Shown here piece after piece: positions 34,380 through 44,547 of a stretch of DNA of 64,000 nt. The DNA comes from Ligustrum vulgare (Eukaryota > Streptophyta > Magnoliopsida > Lamiales > Oleaceae). The notes under the pieces are model-generated. The model did no database searches and was not told the DNA's origin. It saw only the letters and a list, made by a program, of their open reading frames with translations. The first letter of the stretch is position 1. Every line of letters starts with the position of its first letter. Position numbers and translations under genes: made by a program. The stretch is taken from positions 97,997,425 to 98,061,424 of the forward strand of contig OY743168.1 in assembly GCA_963555705.1 (NCBI GenBank), given 5' to 3'.

Positions 34380-35284
34380 ATTTAGGTGACAAATTAGGAC
34401 CGTCGATGTGCGACAGTGCGAGGGTAATCTGACGGTTAGGAAGGAGGGTTAAGCTTTAGAGGGCAAAAATAAAAAAAATAAATTTATGTCATAATATAAT
34501 TTTGTCTTTTTAGTTTTCAGTTTAAAAAGCACAGCTGACTGACATGTGTCCTCGCAGTCGACGACTTTCTTTCATACGTTACAACTTATTTTAAGGGAAA
34601 ATTTCAGCGGGGTACCTTACCTTTGTGAAAAATGGAAATAGGTCTCCAATCTTTAAATCTTGGCAATTCCATCCCCATTCTTACACTTTTGTGCAGCATA
34701 GGTCCTTCGTGGATGGTTTCGTCCAAAAGGACGTTAAATTAAGCACGTGAATAGTAAATATTTGCTTTTAAAAGGGCAAATTTTGATGGAAATAAATAAA
34801 CTGCAAATACATAATGAGTAAAAAGATAACAAATGTAGACTAATTGTTGAAATTGTTGATTGTCATAATGTGACATTGACACGTGTCATAATTCTTAAAT
34901 TTAGAGAGAAACTTTTAATTGACATCTTTTAGTGATATTGTGATATGGTTCACATACATTAGGTAGTAAAAAAATAAGTGACGGAGTAGTTATTTACACC
35001 ATCCAATCTATATTTAACATATTATAATGTCACTTAAAAATATCAATTAAAAATGTCTCCCTAAAATTATTCAAAACTTAATGAAATAAATATTGTGCCT
35101 AATATTATAAACTCAAGTAATGTTTGGATTCTTTCCTCTCTTTCAATTGTATAATTTTTTTCATGAAAGGAAAGGAGTTAATCATTTTTTAAGATCTTGT
35201 TTCATATTTATTATTTAGCCTTCGTTTCATCGTTTGGTAACCAAAATAAAATGATTTATAAATCAGTGTATAAACTATAAAATT
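34380..35284. other. Intergenic DNA upstream of MYB copy 2
   Basis: It contains a dispersed-repeat-like stretch near 34600-34750 (tcagcggggtaccttacctt, then ctccaatctttaaatcttgg, then acgttaaattaagca). The rest is AT-rich. No gene was recognised. Confidence 0.45.
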
Positions 35285-37090
35285 TTCGAACTATTTATAA
35301 ATACCAGCGGTTTAAGAAGAAGTCCAACATGTGAGAGTGATTATCCCTGACTCTTATTAATAGTCATGACATACAACATTATCAATGAAAATTGTTTTCT
35401 TGAAAATCTAATAGGTATCTTAAAATCAGAAAGGCTCAACGACGTCCTTAGAATAAAGAACTTGTGTCATGCATTGCTGCTAGAAAGAATTTGACCTTCT
35501 AGATCTTGGTCGCCAAATTTTGTAACAATCAACCTTGTTCCATTGCACAATCCCTGTTTATGATCAATATTTCTCAGAAAGAGTAATGGATACTGTAAAG
35601 GCAAATAAAGAGGATGCACTTTGCTTATCCGCTGCAACGGTCCACCATGTAGCACAATAATGATATCCATGTGTCCAAGTTGTGTACCAAAATCCACTGA
35701 AAATCAATCCGGCAATTTCATCGACAACAAGCAAATCATATCGCCTATCATCAGTCGCCCACCGACTAATAAGTATAAGTCTTACATTTGAAGTGTTTTT
35801 CGCAATCATCTTTTCTCTAATCGACCTAAACTACCTTACCAATTTGTTGTACTTGTCTAGCATATCTAGTATATCATTCAAATCAGAAAACTATACAATC
35901 ATGCAACTTTGAAACGTATGATTCCCTCTTATCGGGGGACCTTAAAAGGTATAAATTAAATTTTAAACTATCAAAACAAAATTATTTATAAACAATATAA
36001 ATATATAAGCAATAAATACATATTACGTACCCCACGACCCTTTTTCTGCTTTCAACCTCATTTGCATTGTGAACAATGTAAAGTTGAGTACATTGCGGAA
36101 CTGAACCGTTATCATGCAACAGACACTCAACCTTATAACAATTTTGACCGTGTAATTTGAAGATATGAGGTCCTCTACTATCATTCAGTCCATTATCTAT
36201 CCCCCCATAGAAGTGAACAAAAACATCAAATTATATGTCCAAAAGTTCTCAACGAAATTCTTAATCATGTCCTCCCTACCATATAACAAATCTTTCAAAA
36301 TAAGGGGATGATCTTCCATAAGAGGAATTTTCACTTTCCCTTGTATACAACAAAGTAGGGGTGAACAAATAAGTCGTGAAATCGAACTAAACCTCAACAA
36401 ATGGTCTGGTTTGGAAAATTTTCAAACTACCTTAAACGGTTTGGTTTGAGTTTCAATTGTCAAAACCGTGATTTCAAACAGCCACCCCGCTAAATTTTAA
36501 AAATAAATAAATAAATAAAAATAAAGGCAAACGTTCAATTTTTAAAAAAAATGTAACATGCTTTTTATTGTCAACAAACCAGAATTAAGGAGTCAAAGAT
36601 TAATTTGTTCAAATCCACAACCATTTGGAATAATTCTTGCTCATGTATTTTATAATCATCATCCAAGACATTTTCTGAAATTAAAATTTTTAATGTAAGA
36701 ACCAACTACAGTTTATTTAAGAAAAATTTAAATCTTTGCTTCTATATAATTAGTTTGTTTATCAACATGAATTGATTTACAATAAAATACTCAATTAGAA
36801 ACTGAATACTATTATTGAGTTAGTTTCAACTCGAAATTTCAGATGAATATATGTCTTTGAGCCCACTTTAAAATAAACTAATTCATTCGTTGGAAATCCG
36901 CAGTGTCAAATTGTACCAAACCACAAAAAATGGTTTGCTTTCGTTTTGTTTAGAAAATGAAATGGTTTGTTTTGGAAAAATTTCAAACCGTTTTAAATTG
37001 TTTGGTTTGAAATATTACTACAAATTGTGTTTACCCCTACAACAAAGTGAGAACTTCGGATTACGACATATTTTATAATGTTTATCTATT
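35285..37090 (-). pseudogene. Helitron Rep/helicase relic with an internal deletion
   Basis: Minus-strand fragments in order: ICRNPKFSLCC (about 37075-37040) continuing past a MITE into IQGKVKIP, NFVENFWTYNLMFLFTSMGG, VPQCTQLYIVHNANEVESRK, then ATDDRRYDLLVVDEIAGLI and LQRISKVHPLYLPLQYPLLF. These are the N-terminal region of Helitron Rep-helicase proteins. The reading then jumps directly to LRNIDHKQGLCNGTRLIV and, in another frame, MTINKSQG, which are late motifs of the Pif1-type helicase domain. The catalytic Rep tyrosines and most of the helicase are therefore deleted. Multiple stops and frameshifts are present. The ends of the parent Helitron were not found. Confidence 0.85.
36356..37039. 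mobile_element. 684-bp hAT-type MITE inside the Helitron relic
   Basis: Terminal inverted repeats TAGGGGTGAACA and TGTTTACCCCTA agree at 11 of 12 positions. Perfect 8-bp target duplications caacaaag lie at 36348-36355 and 37040-37047. The interior has inverted aaacggtttggttt and aaaccgttttaaa words near the ends and no transposase. Eight-bp duplications with a TAGGG start are typical of hAT elements. Removing it restores the Helitron FSLCC-QGKV reading frame. Confidence 0.92.
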
Positions 37091-37532
37091 GTCTCCTTGA
37101 ATCAAAAGAAAATTAAAATTGTGAGATTGACAAAGATTCATCAAATTCATGGTATTATAGGTTTTTAATATTTATACAATGCAATTGTTTTTTTATGAAA
37201 ATTATAATATAACATTGATCATCTCAATTTTTTATTAAGTAAATTGGGAGATAATTTACTTATTGTTGTAGAAATTTAAGAATAATAAATATTGAATTAA
37301 AATATAACAATTAATATCATGACATAGTTAATTATTTTTAAAATTTAGACTTATCAGTTACGAAAAAAATTCATTAATATCTATATCATTTCAAAACAAT
37401 ATAAATAAATTTGTTAACCGCTAATGTTAAAAAATGTGATAAGAGACTTTCTAGAATAAAAAATTAAATAATAATTAAATGTAATTGTAAATAAAATTAT
37501 TTTGATAAATAATCTAATATAGAAAGAACGTT
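37091..37532. other. AT-rich spacer before the Tat element, nothing recognised
   Basis: Low-complexity AT-rich sequence with no ORF of note. The five bases attat at 37533-37537 would be the left target duplication of the Tat element; the right partner is outside the window. Confidence 0.5.
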
Positions 37533-37537
37533 ATTAT

Positions 37538-38207
37538 TGTTGCATCCGGGCCCAAAGAAAGGTACAGTGATCTACCAGCGAAGGCCCAATAGTGGCCCAA
37601 CAGACCTTAACCCACAGCTAAGGCCTAAAATATCACTTTGGGATGAATGCCGAGATGGTACGCCAAGCAAACCTCTTTAGCCAACCTGGTTAACGCCTAG
37701 CCGATGTGCTTTATGCTCAGCCGAGGCGCTTTATGGCAGTGACCAAAAGAGAGATGGAGTCAGTGATGGGACACCGCCTTTACCAAGACGTGACAGGCGC
37801 CCATCCCCTACGATATGTAGCAATGATTACGGTTGAAAAGCAAGGTTGTCACATCCATGAACTAGGGTGATGACAAGTGTAAAGTACGCCACGTGTCGTG
37901 ATCCGAGACAAGAAGTTCCTCTATAAATGAAGCACAATTATCTCCAAGTTAAGGGTTAGCATTTTTACTCTCTTAACTGAATATTTACTCTCACTCCCTT
38001 TTCTCTCTTTTACGAACTTATATTTCTCGCACTCAAATTATATTTGCTTGACATGGGCACTGACTTAGGCATCAGAGTGCAAACGGGAGCCACCTCGGCT
38101 CCCTTTGAAAACTGATTATTTGTCACAGTGCGCAAAAGATCCACGTGTTCAAGAGGGAGGAGCTGAGACGTGTTGGTCCAAGGTCCAGCCGGATTTTGTG
38201 GTCAACA
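37538..38207 (+). repeat. 5' LTR of the Tat element (670 bp)
   Basis: Starts TGTTGCATCCGGGCCC and ends GTGGTCAACA; the outer five bases are inverted copies of each other. A TATA box TATAAAT is at 37922-37928, and the G-box/ABRE-like CCACGTGTC lies 25 bp upstream at 37889-37897. The primer site follows three bases after the end. Confidence 0.85.
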
Positions 38208-38210
38208 TGT

Positions 38211-38227
38211 TGGCGCCGTCTGTGGGA
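38211..38227 (+). other. Primer binding site of the Tat element
   Basis: TGGCGCCGTCTGTGGGA, the box usually found at this place in Tat-type plant gypsy elements. It differs from the Athila sites after the first ten bases. I do not name the tRNA. Confidence 0.75.
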
Positions 38228-38329
38228 AACCATACTGCTAACCACGAAAACACATGGTAAAAAGTCATACATAGAAAGATAGTCCTGAAAAAGGACGAAG
38301 AACCATTTACGAAGGAGCGGATAACTGCA

Positions 38330-38540
38330 AAGAGCTTTGAAAGATAAGCTGGTTGTCCTTGAAAAAGGTAAGAGCTTTGAAAGATAAGCTGGTTGGCCTT
38401 GAAAAAGGTAAGAGCTTTGAAAGATAAGTTGGTCGGCCTTGAAAAAGGTAAGAGCTTTGAAAGACTTTGAAACATAAGTTTATTCACCTTGAAAAGACGT
38501 ATAACTTTGAGATATAAGTTTAGTAACCTTGAAAAAGGCG
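38330..38540 (+). repeat. 40-bp tandem repeats in the Tat leader
   Basis: The unit aagagctttgaaagataagc plus tggttggccttgaaaaaggt recurs about three times with high identity from 38330 and then decays over two or three more copies (ctttgaaacataagtttatt, ctttgagatataagtttagt). It sits between the primer site and gag. Confidence 0.85.
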
Positions 38541-39159
38541 GGGATTTTTGAAACGAAAGTCCACTCATCTTTGAAAGACAAGATAAGATTAAGGAATTTC
38601 CCTAAAACATGAATGAAAGTGATGGTGATGTTAACCCCCGTAGGGGAAGAAGTGGCCAACACAGAGAGGGCGAGGTTCCTCAAGGACTTCATGAAAACGC
38701 CAATGAGGAAGTGGCACAACCTAACCCACCTCGTCGACACCGTAATCGCCGCATGATGCGAGATATGACACGCATGGCGGCCCAAATGTTAGAAATGCAG
38801 AAGCAGCAGATAGAACAGACTGCTGCAATGAATGCCTTTATGGCCAGAGGGTATGTTATGAATGAACCCGTGATGCCTCAGCAATACCCACTGCCACATT
38901 ATTCACCGTCCGAGGCAGCCACTGCCTCGTATTATTACCAAGATCCACAGGCATATGCCGAGGTGGAATCCGAGCCCATCTACAAAGAAGACCCGGAGCA
39001 TGAAGCACATGAAGAACAAAACTCACTCCCACCTAGACACAGGGAGGCTTCTCCCGCAAGATCCGGAAGTGTCTTCAGCCGAATAGGAGGGTTATTCAGG
39101 GGCCAACGACGGGAGCAAACGGACCCAGTCGGCACAATGTCGCAGAGCCTAGAAATAGG

Positions 39160-40715
39160 TGATGGGTGTCGAATCCAACAAATAATAATATTTTCTTGCT
39201 CTCATAAAAATAAATTGCAATAGTGGTGAGCAAGGTCGAATCCACAGGGACTGGTTAGATTTAATTATTCGGGAAAATTTAAAAACAATGAATTAAAAAT
39301 AAGGGGGGGTTTTGAATTTTTGAATGCGAAATCAAATTATAAATAACGAGTGCGAAATTAAAATGTTTGGAAATATCAAATTGGACAAATATCCAGCCCA
39401 AGGTATAATCTCAGTATTGATTCACAGAATTGATCATCGATGCAAGAATAAAATCATTAAATCATTATCTAAATTGGTTATGGTCATTGATACGATCTAA
39501 CAACCTATCTCTCCTTACGGTATCGATAATCAAGAGACGCTCGTTAATTATTTCCCTAATCAATAAACAACCCTAGATACGATCTTAGGATTTAATTTAT
39601 TAATATCATTAATCACTAGAGAGACGACCAATTCTAGCCAACAAATTCACACGCGTGATTTATTTAAACTAGGTTATATACCCTCACAACATGAGTTGAA
39701 AATCAATCTATAGTCAACTATGTTATTTGCCACATATATTAGAAAACCTAAACAATTACGGATTTAGATTCCTAATTGGCCCAAGTATCGTTTTGACAAT
39801 TAAAACAACGTGCACTTTGAATTAATCAATCAAATCAACAACTTAATTATACACAAAGGATATATAAATAGAAAATAAATAAAAGAACAATTGAATTAAT
39901 TAGGTCTCAAAATTCATGCAGAATCAATACATCAATTATCCTTAAACTGGAATTAAAATTTAGCTATCCATAAACATTGTTAATCAAAAAGTTAAATCAA
40001 TGAAATTAAAAGACAAGAAAGTAAAAACTCCAAATTCGAGTCCGGTATCACCGCGTCCTTTCCTCCAAAATTCTGCCCAGATTTCGTTGCCCACTGCCAA
40101 GAAAATATCTAGCTCCAATTTTTTCTTTTTCTTTGGATAAGTCTCAGAGTCCCCTCCTTCTTCAATGTGAGTGCTGCTGAATCCTTCCCCTCTCTTGTGG
40201 CTGCTAGGCCTTTTCTTTTTATTGAGTATTGTGCCCTTCTTTTTTTTATTTATTCTGGTCCCCTTTTTTATGTCTCAGCTCCCCCAGCAATTCCAATTAA
40301 CCTCACGTCTGTTTCCGACCTTTCATCTAGGTTAGGTTGGGCCCAAATAATAATTGAGTAATCCCAGCCCAAAACATGCGCCGCATTCTATGTTAAATAA
40401 AATTGCTGTTGTTGGAATTGTCTCCAAAGTGAATTGTAAAATAATGTCCACAAGTCCAGCCCATTAAATATTTGAGGTTGCTGTCTTTCAAAATTAATAA
40501 GGCATGCCCACGCCTTGTTGTTTATCCTTCTCTGATTGGGTATTTTAGAGTTCCAAACTTCTTCCTTCTAATTTGTGATTTGAGTCCATTTTGATCTCAA
40601 TTCTCCACCTAATCTACAAGTCACAAAATATGATTAATATCTACAATTTAAACATTTAAAATCAATGGAATAAGAGGAAATATCACTAATTAAATAGCAA
40701 ATATGCACCCTATCA
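39160..40715 (-). repeat. 3' LTR of the nested Athila element (1,556 bp)
   Basis: Plus-strand view starts tgatgggtgtcg and ends caccctatca. It matches 50001-51556 nearly base for base. Its copy of the palindrome near 40499-40516 has lost pairing by one substitution (ggcatgcc for ggcgtgcc). Confidence 0.97.
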
Positions 40716-40730
40716 AATCCCCCCACACTT
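40716..40730 (-). other. Polypurine tract of the nested Athila element
   Basis: Minus-strand aagtgtggggggatt directly precedes the 3' LTR. Confidence 0.75.
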
Positions 40731-41297
40731 AGACAATGCTTGTCCTCAAGCATGAATCAGACCAAGTTTATGAGTTGGCTCTCAACATCATTCATTCTTC
40801 TACCTTCACCTATCCATCCACAACCCAATCCATCATGCCTTAAAGATTTAAATCGTGACACAAGCAAAGAACAAGCAAAAATAGAATAAATCCCAATCTA
40901 CCAACAAAAGACCAATCACCTCAACAATTTTTCGAAATTCACATGCAATGGGATTCAATGCCTCACATTAGATTCACACAATTCGCTCAAAGTGTTTATG
41001 GTATAAAATATATATGTGAACACTCAAGCCAATGCATAGAAAATTCTTACCATAGGCTTGCTAATATATCACGTCGGAGCCACCAGTGGTCTTGAATGCA
41101 AGTAAGGGTCTTAACACTGGTTGTAATGGGGCTTGGGTAAGGTGGGATAAGGAGGATATATTTTTGGCTATTTCATCGAAGGAACTACACAAACATATTC
41201 ACAAGAGCTCAGTCAAACTTCATGTATTGCTTTCAATCAAATCATTCTCGAACAATTTCACTTGCACTTCTTTGCTTCACGATCATGTTTTCCCTTC

Positions 41298-41344
<47 letters not shown>

Positions 41345-42286
41345 TATAGATAATAGAACATCGTAGATTGTAACTCGAATACTTTATCCCCAACTTTTCT
41401 TTCACATTACCACTTCTCAAAAGAATAATGAGACTTGCATAATCATGGATCTTTATTCCCAAAATCTCTCAATCTCAACCCAAAACATATCGAAGCTCAT
41501 ATGAATAAGCCTATATATCCCTTCAATGCAAAGTTCAAAATAATGGAGGATTAGCAAAGAATAGGATTTCTCATGGCTTGTATTGTGGTTAATTTTCAAC
41601 AAAAAGGCTATGGCTCAAAAGTGGTTTTCTAGGGGGTATATTTCAAGGTAGGCATTTCAAGAAAGCTAAATTTGGCTTAACCTAAGTGCCCTTACTTAAT
41701 TAGTGCATCCAATTACCAAGAGGCATCTCAACATGCATAACAAAGCAAGTTCTAGAAGAGATCAACTATACATGACAATCACACAATCAAAGGAGCGGAG
41801 CATAGCGTCGTGTATATATATATAAATGTAAATGCTCAAGAGGCTCAAAAGCTCACAAAAACAGGGTCAATTTGCATCAAATCCCACACACCCTTCATTC
41901 AATCCACCATCAAGAGCAATCAATCCCGTGCAGTAAACAAGAATTCAACTACTCATGCCATTCCCTACTGTGCCTCAATTCATCTCAATAATTCACAACA
42001 ATCAGATCATAAAGGGATAAGCATCGGTAAAGTCCAGAATGAAGAAGAGAGTTTTCAAATTTCTTGTCAAACAGAACGGACATGAAAGACAAAGGAAAAT
42101 AAAATGAAATCACAACTAAAACAGCAACCTGAGGCTCAACTAAAATGAAAATGAATCAACATTCAAAAAATTTAGCAAAAACACATAAAAACCCTCCCCC
42201 CACACGTAGTTCGAACATTGTCCTCAATGTTACAGAAATGTAAATGCAAAAATGTGAAAATAGAGGACTTCCCTGAAGGTAATCAG
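40731..42286 (-). other. Non-coding 3' region of the nested Athila element
   Basis: About 1.5 kb between the env-position ORF and the polypurine tract with no open frame of interest. It contains a T37 tract (about 41306-41342, plus strand). The long untranslated tail is usual for Athila elements. Confidence 0.6.
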
Positions 42287-43510
42287 CTAAGAGCTGGATG
42301 GTGTTGAAGGAGGAGTGAATCCCATGTGAGCAAAGAAGGCATGTTGATTCTTTTCTATTCGTGCAAGCCGATGTTCCATTCTATCAAGTCGGTCATCAGA
42401 ATGGTCTGCAGCAGGTCCTGTAGATGTGGATTTGGAAGGATGATAAGGAATTATGGCCATTTCAGTGATTCCTGTGGTAGGAATTGTGCGTGTGATCCGA
42501 GGGGCAATAGGTCCTGGAGCCTGAAATTTAAATGTACCTGCATCCTTCCAAACTAAACCCATGATCTCCAAACAGTGTAAGTCCAATGGTTGCATTTCAC
42601 AAGCAATATGAAGATCATTATTATCGGGGTCAATCAAATTTTCATGAACAGCCAAATGCGTGATCAAAGACCCCAAAATTAAAGGACGTTTGTTTGTCAA
42701 AACAGTAGCAAATTGGGAAGCTAACCAAGATTCACCTTGATTCTGTTTAGCATGCACCACAAGAAATAAAATTCAGATTTTGACAAAACAGCAGCCGAAT
42801 CTTTTCGACCTGAGAAGGTAAATGCAAGGAATCTATGGATATATTTTAAAGCCGGATCACGAAGGAATGAATCTTTAGACTTGCTCGGGTGATAAAAATT
42901 AGAAGTGGACAATGTTTTGTATAAAGAAACCGGTTCAAAATTCTCACTATAATCACATGAACTATTCAAATATTCCTCGGTTTCAGAATATTCCTTATCA
43001 ATAAAACCAAAGGTCAAGTTAAATTCAGTGATTGAAAGTTTGAAATCTTTCCCCATAAGTCTAAATTGCACCACCCTAGGACTACTCAACGTGAAATCAC
43101 CCGGTTTCTTAAATTCAAATGTAGTGTAAAATTCCCTAACAAGTTCAATATAGGCAGGATGCTTAATTGAAAAATAAGTACGCCATCCTATATTATCAAT
43201 CAATGCACGCACATTCATATCAATATGCAAACTTTCCATAGTCTGTTGATCAATGTATTTACAGGGAACGATATCCTTACCACACATTTGCTTATACCTG
43301 TCTTTCTCCTTTTTCTTTTTGAATTGCAGGCATCCATTCAAGTCAGATGCAGAAGGGGGGAGAATGTGCATTCCCTTACCAATTCGAGCCCGTTTGCGTG
43401 CAGGTGGATCGACATTCTCCGGGGTTGGACTGGATTAAGCAATTGGAGTCGACCTCGCAGATTTTGTTGAGCTTGCACGACTGGATTGACCCTCCTTTTT
43501 TCTGCCCATA
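42287..43510 (-). pseudogene. Athila env-position ORF (ORF downstream of pol), one stop and one frameshift
   Basis: Starts MGRKKEGQSSRASSTKSARS at 43510 and has a TAA at 43435-43437. It continues in frame through a basic stretch (ARKRARIGKG), RLMGKDFKLSITEFNLTFGF and DPALKYIHRFLAFTFSGRKD. It shifts frame near 42760, then runs HAKQNQGESWLASQFATVLT to NQHAFFAHMGFTPPSTPSSS and stops. Total about 407 codons. The protein type is the plant-transposon protein often found at the env position in Athila-type elements. I see no convincing transmembrane segment or signal peptide, so calling it an envelope is not supported. The N-terminal basic Ser-rich region could be nuclear-targeting. Function unknown. 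Confidence 0.65.
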
Positions 43511-44060
43511 ACTCTCAATTCGTGGTTGATTGCTGCAGCGTAAAATTGAAATAAGGATGTGGTGAGGGAAAGTAGAGGTGCTGCTGACCGGTGGTGATTG
43601 AGAGGGAATAGGACTTGGCGGTATAATGGGATAGAGAAAACCGAGGCTGGTTGGTAAAAATTGTGGTGTGGAACAGAGGCGGAGGGCGACTGGTTGGTTG
43701 CGCTAGGTGACGGAGGCGCAGCGGTTGGAGAGAAAGAGGGCGTGCAGCGGCGTCGCGTAGAAGAGGGACGAAAGGGGGAGTGAAGTGGGTTGCTGAACGG
43801 TGGCCGGCGTGTGGAAGAATAGGAGATAGAAAGCGCGCAGCGGGGTCGGAGCGCGACGGGTTGCGTAGGTTTAGGGGTTGATGATGGTTTGGGAGGCGAG
43901 AACCGTCGACGGTGGCTGAAGGGGAAAAAGAAAGGGAAAGGCGGGGCAACGGGGAGGACCGGTGGTGGTGATTGAAGAGAGAAGAAGAAGAGAGGCGGAA
44001 GAGGGTTAGATAGAGAGGGAGAGAGAGAGCGCGACGGGGGAGATATAATCAGAATAGGGT
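43511..44060 (-). promoter_or_regulatory. GC- and CT-rich leader in front of the Athila env-position ORF
   Basis: In minus sense it begins taaaccctattctgatt, continues with long ctctctctccctctct and cttcttcttctctcttc tracts, and reaches the ORF start at 43510. Telo-box-like aaaccct followed by CT-rich sequence is typical of 5' leaders of plant housekeeping genes. The composition differs sharply from the AT-rich flanks. It probably serves a separate or spliced transcript for the downstream ORF; that is inference. The overlapping proline- and serine-rich ORF (44139-43435) is treated as a by-product of this composition. Confidence 0.4.
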
Positions 44061-44062
44061 TT

Positions 44063-44064
<2 letters not shown>

Positions 44065-44102
<38 letters not shown>
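44065..44102. repeat. T38 homopolymer
   Basis: An uninterrupted run of 38 T (plus strand), A38 in element sense, between the hairpin repeats and the CT-rich leader. Confidence 0.95.
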
Positions 44103-44103
<1 letters not shown>

Positions 44104-44104
44104 T

Positions 44105-44282
44105 AAATCCGAGCTGCACATAAGGTAAGGCGTGGGCACGCCTTATTCCAAGTTCTGAAGAATGGGCATGTAATCCGAGGTGCACTTTCGTTAAGGCGTG
44201 GGCACGCCTTATTCCAAGTTCTGAAGAATGGGCATGTAATTCGAGGTGCACTTTCGTTAAGGCGTGGGCACGCCTTATTTCA
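44105..44282. repeat. 66-bp tandem repeats, each with a perfect 8-bp-stem hairpin
   Basis: The palindrome aaggcgtg-gg-cacgcctt occurs at 44127-44144, 44193-44210 and 44259-44276, spaced exactly 66 bp. Between copies is attccaagttctgaagaatg and ggcatgtaatYcgaggtgca. The same palindrome in its other orientation (aaggcgtg-cc-cacgcctt) is in the 5' LTR at 51340-51357 and, mutated, in the 3' LTR at 40499-40516. Confidence 0.95.
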
Positions 44283-44491
44283 TGTTTTTCTCCACTATTT
44301 GAACCAAGTGCTTTCTTCATAGAGCGTGCCCACGTCCTAATGAAGATTCAAATCTGCCCAAAAATTAAAACAAGGTTAATTTCACTTCAAAAAAATTACA
44401 TGGATCATAAAATAAATAAATAAAAATGAACAAATAGATGAAAATGAATAAAGGAATAAAAATTGTTTGTTAAACTAAGGAAAAGAAATTC

Positions 44492-44512
44492 GGGTTGCCT
44501 CCCGGAAGCGCT
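44492..44512 (-). other. Conserved Athila 3' box (copy in element 2)
   Basis: Plus-strand gggttgcctccc plus ggaagcgct, 35 bp 3' of the integrase stop codon in element sense. It matches the box in the gag-only Athila element at 11279-11300. Confidence 0.6.
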
Positions 44513-44547
44513 TTTCTTTTACGTCTTTAGCTAGACGTTCCCATCGC

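Noticed and set aside
41086..41349. 87-codon ORF ending in poly-Phe
   Set aside because: It ends in a T37 homopolymer within the Athila 3' untranslated region.
42287..43510. Calling the Athila env-position ORF a true envelope gene
   Set aside because: No signal peptide, transmembrane helix or cleavage site was seen; position alone is not enough.
43435..44139. 234-codon proline/serine-rich ORF on the minus strand and its 144-codon neighbour in another frame
   Set aside because: It starts through a homopolymer-coded poly-Lys run and reads a CT-rich leader. Composition explains the openness, and the conserved ORF begins in its last codons at 43510.
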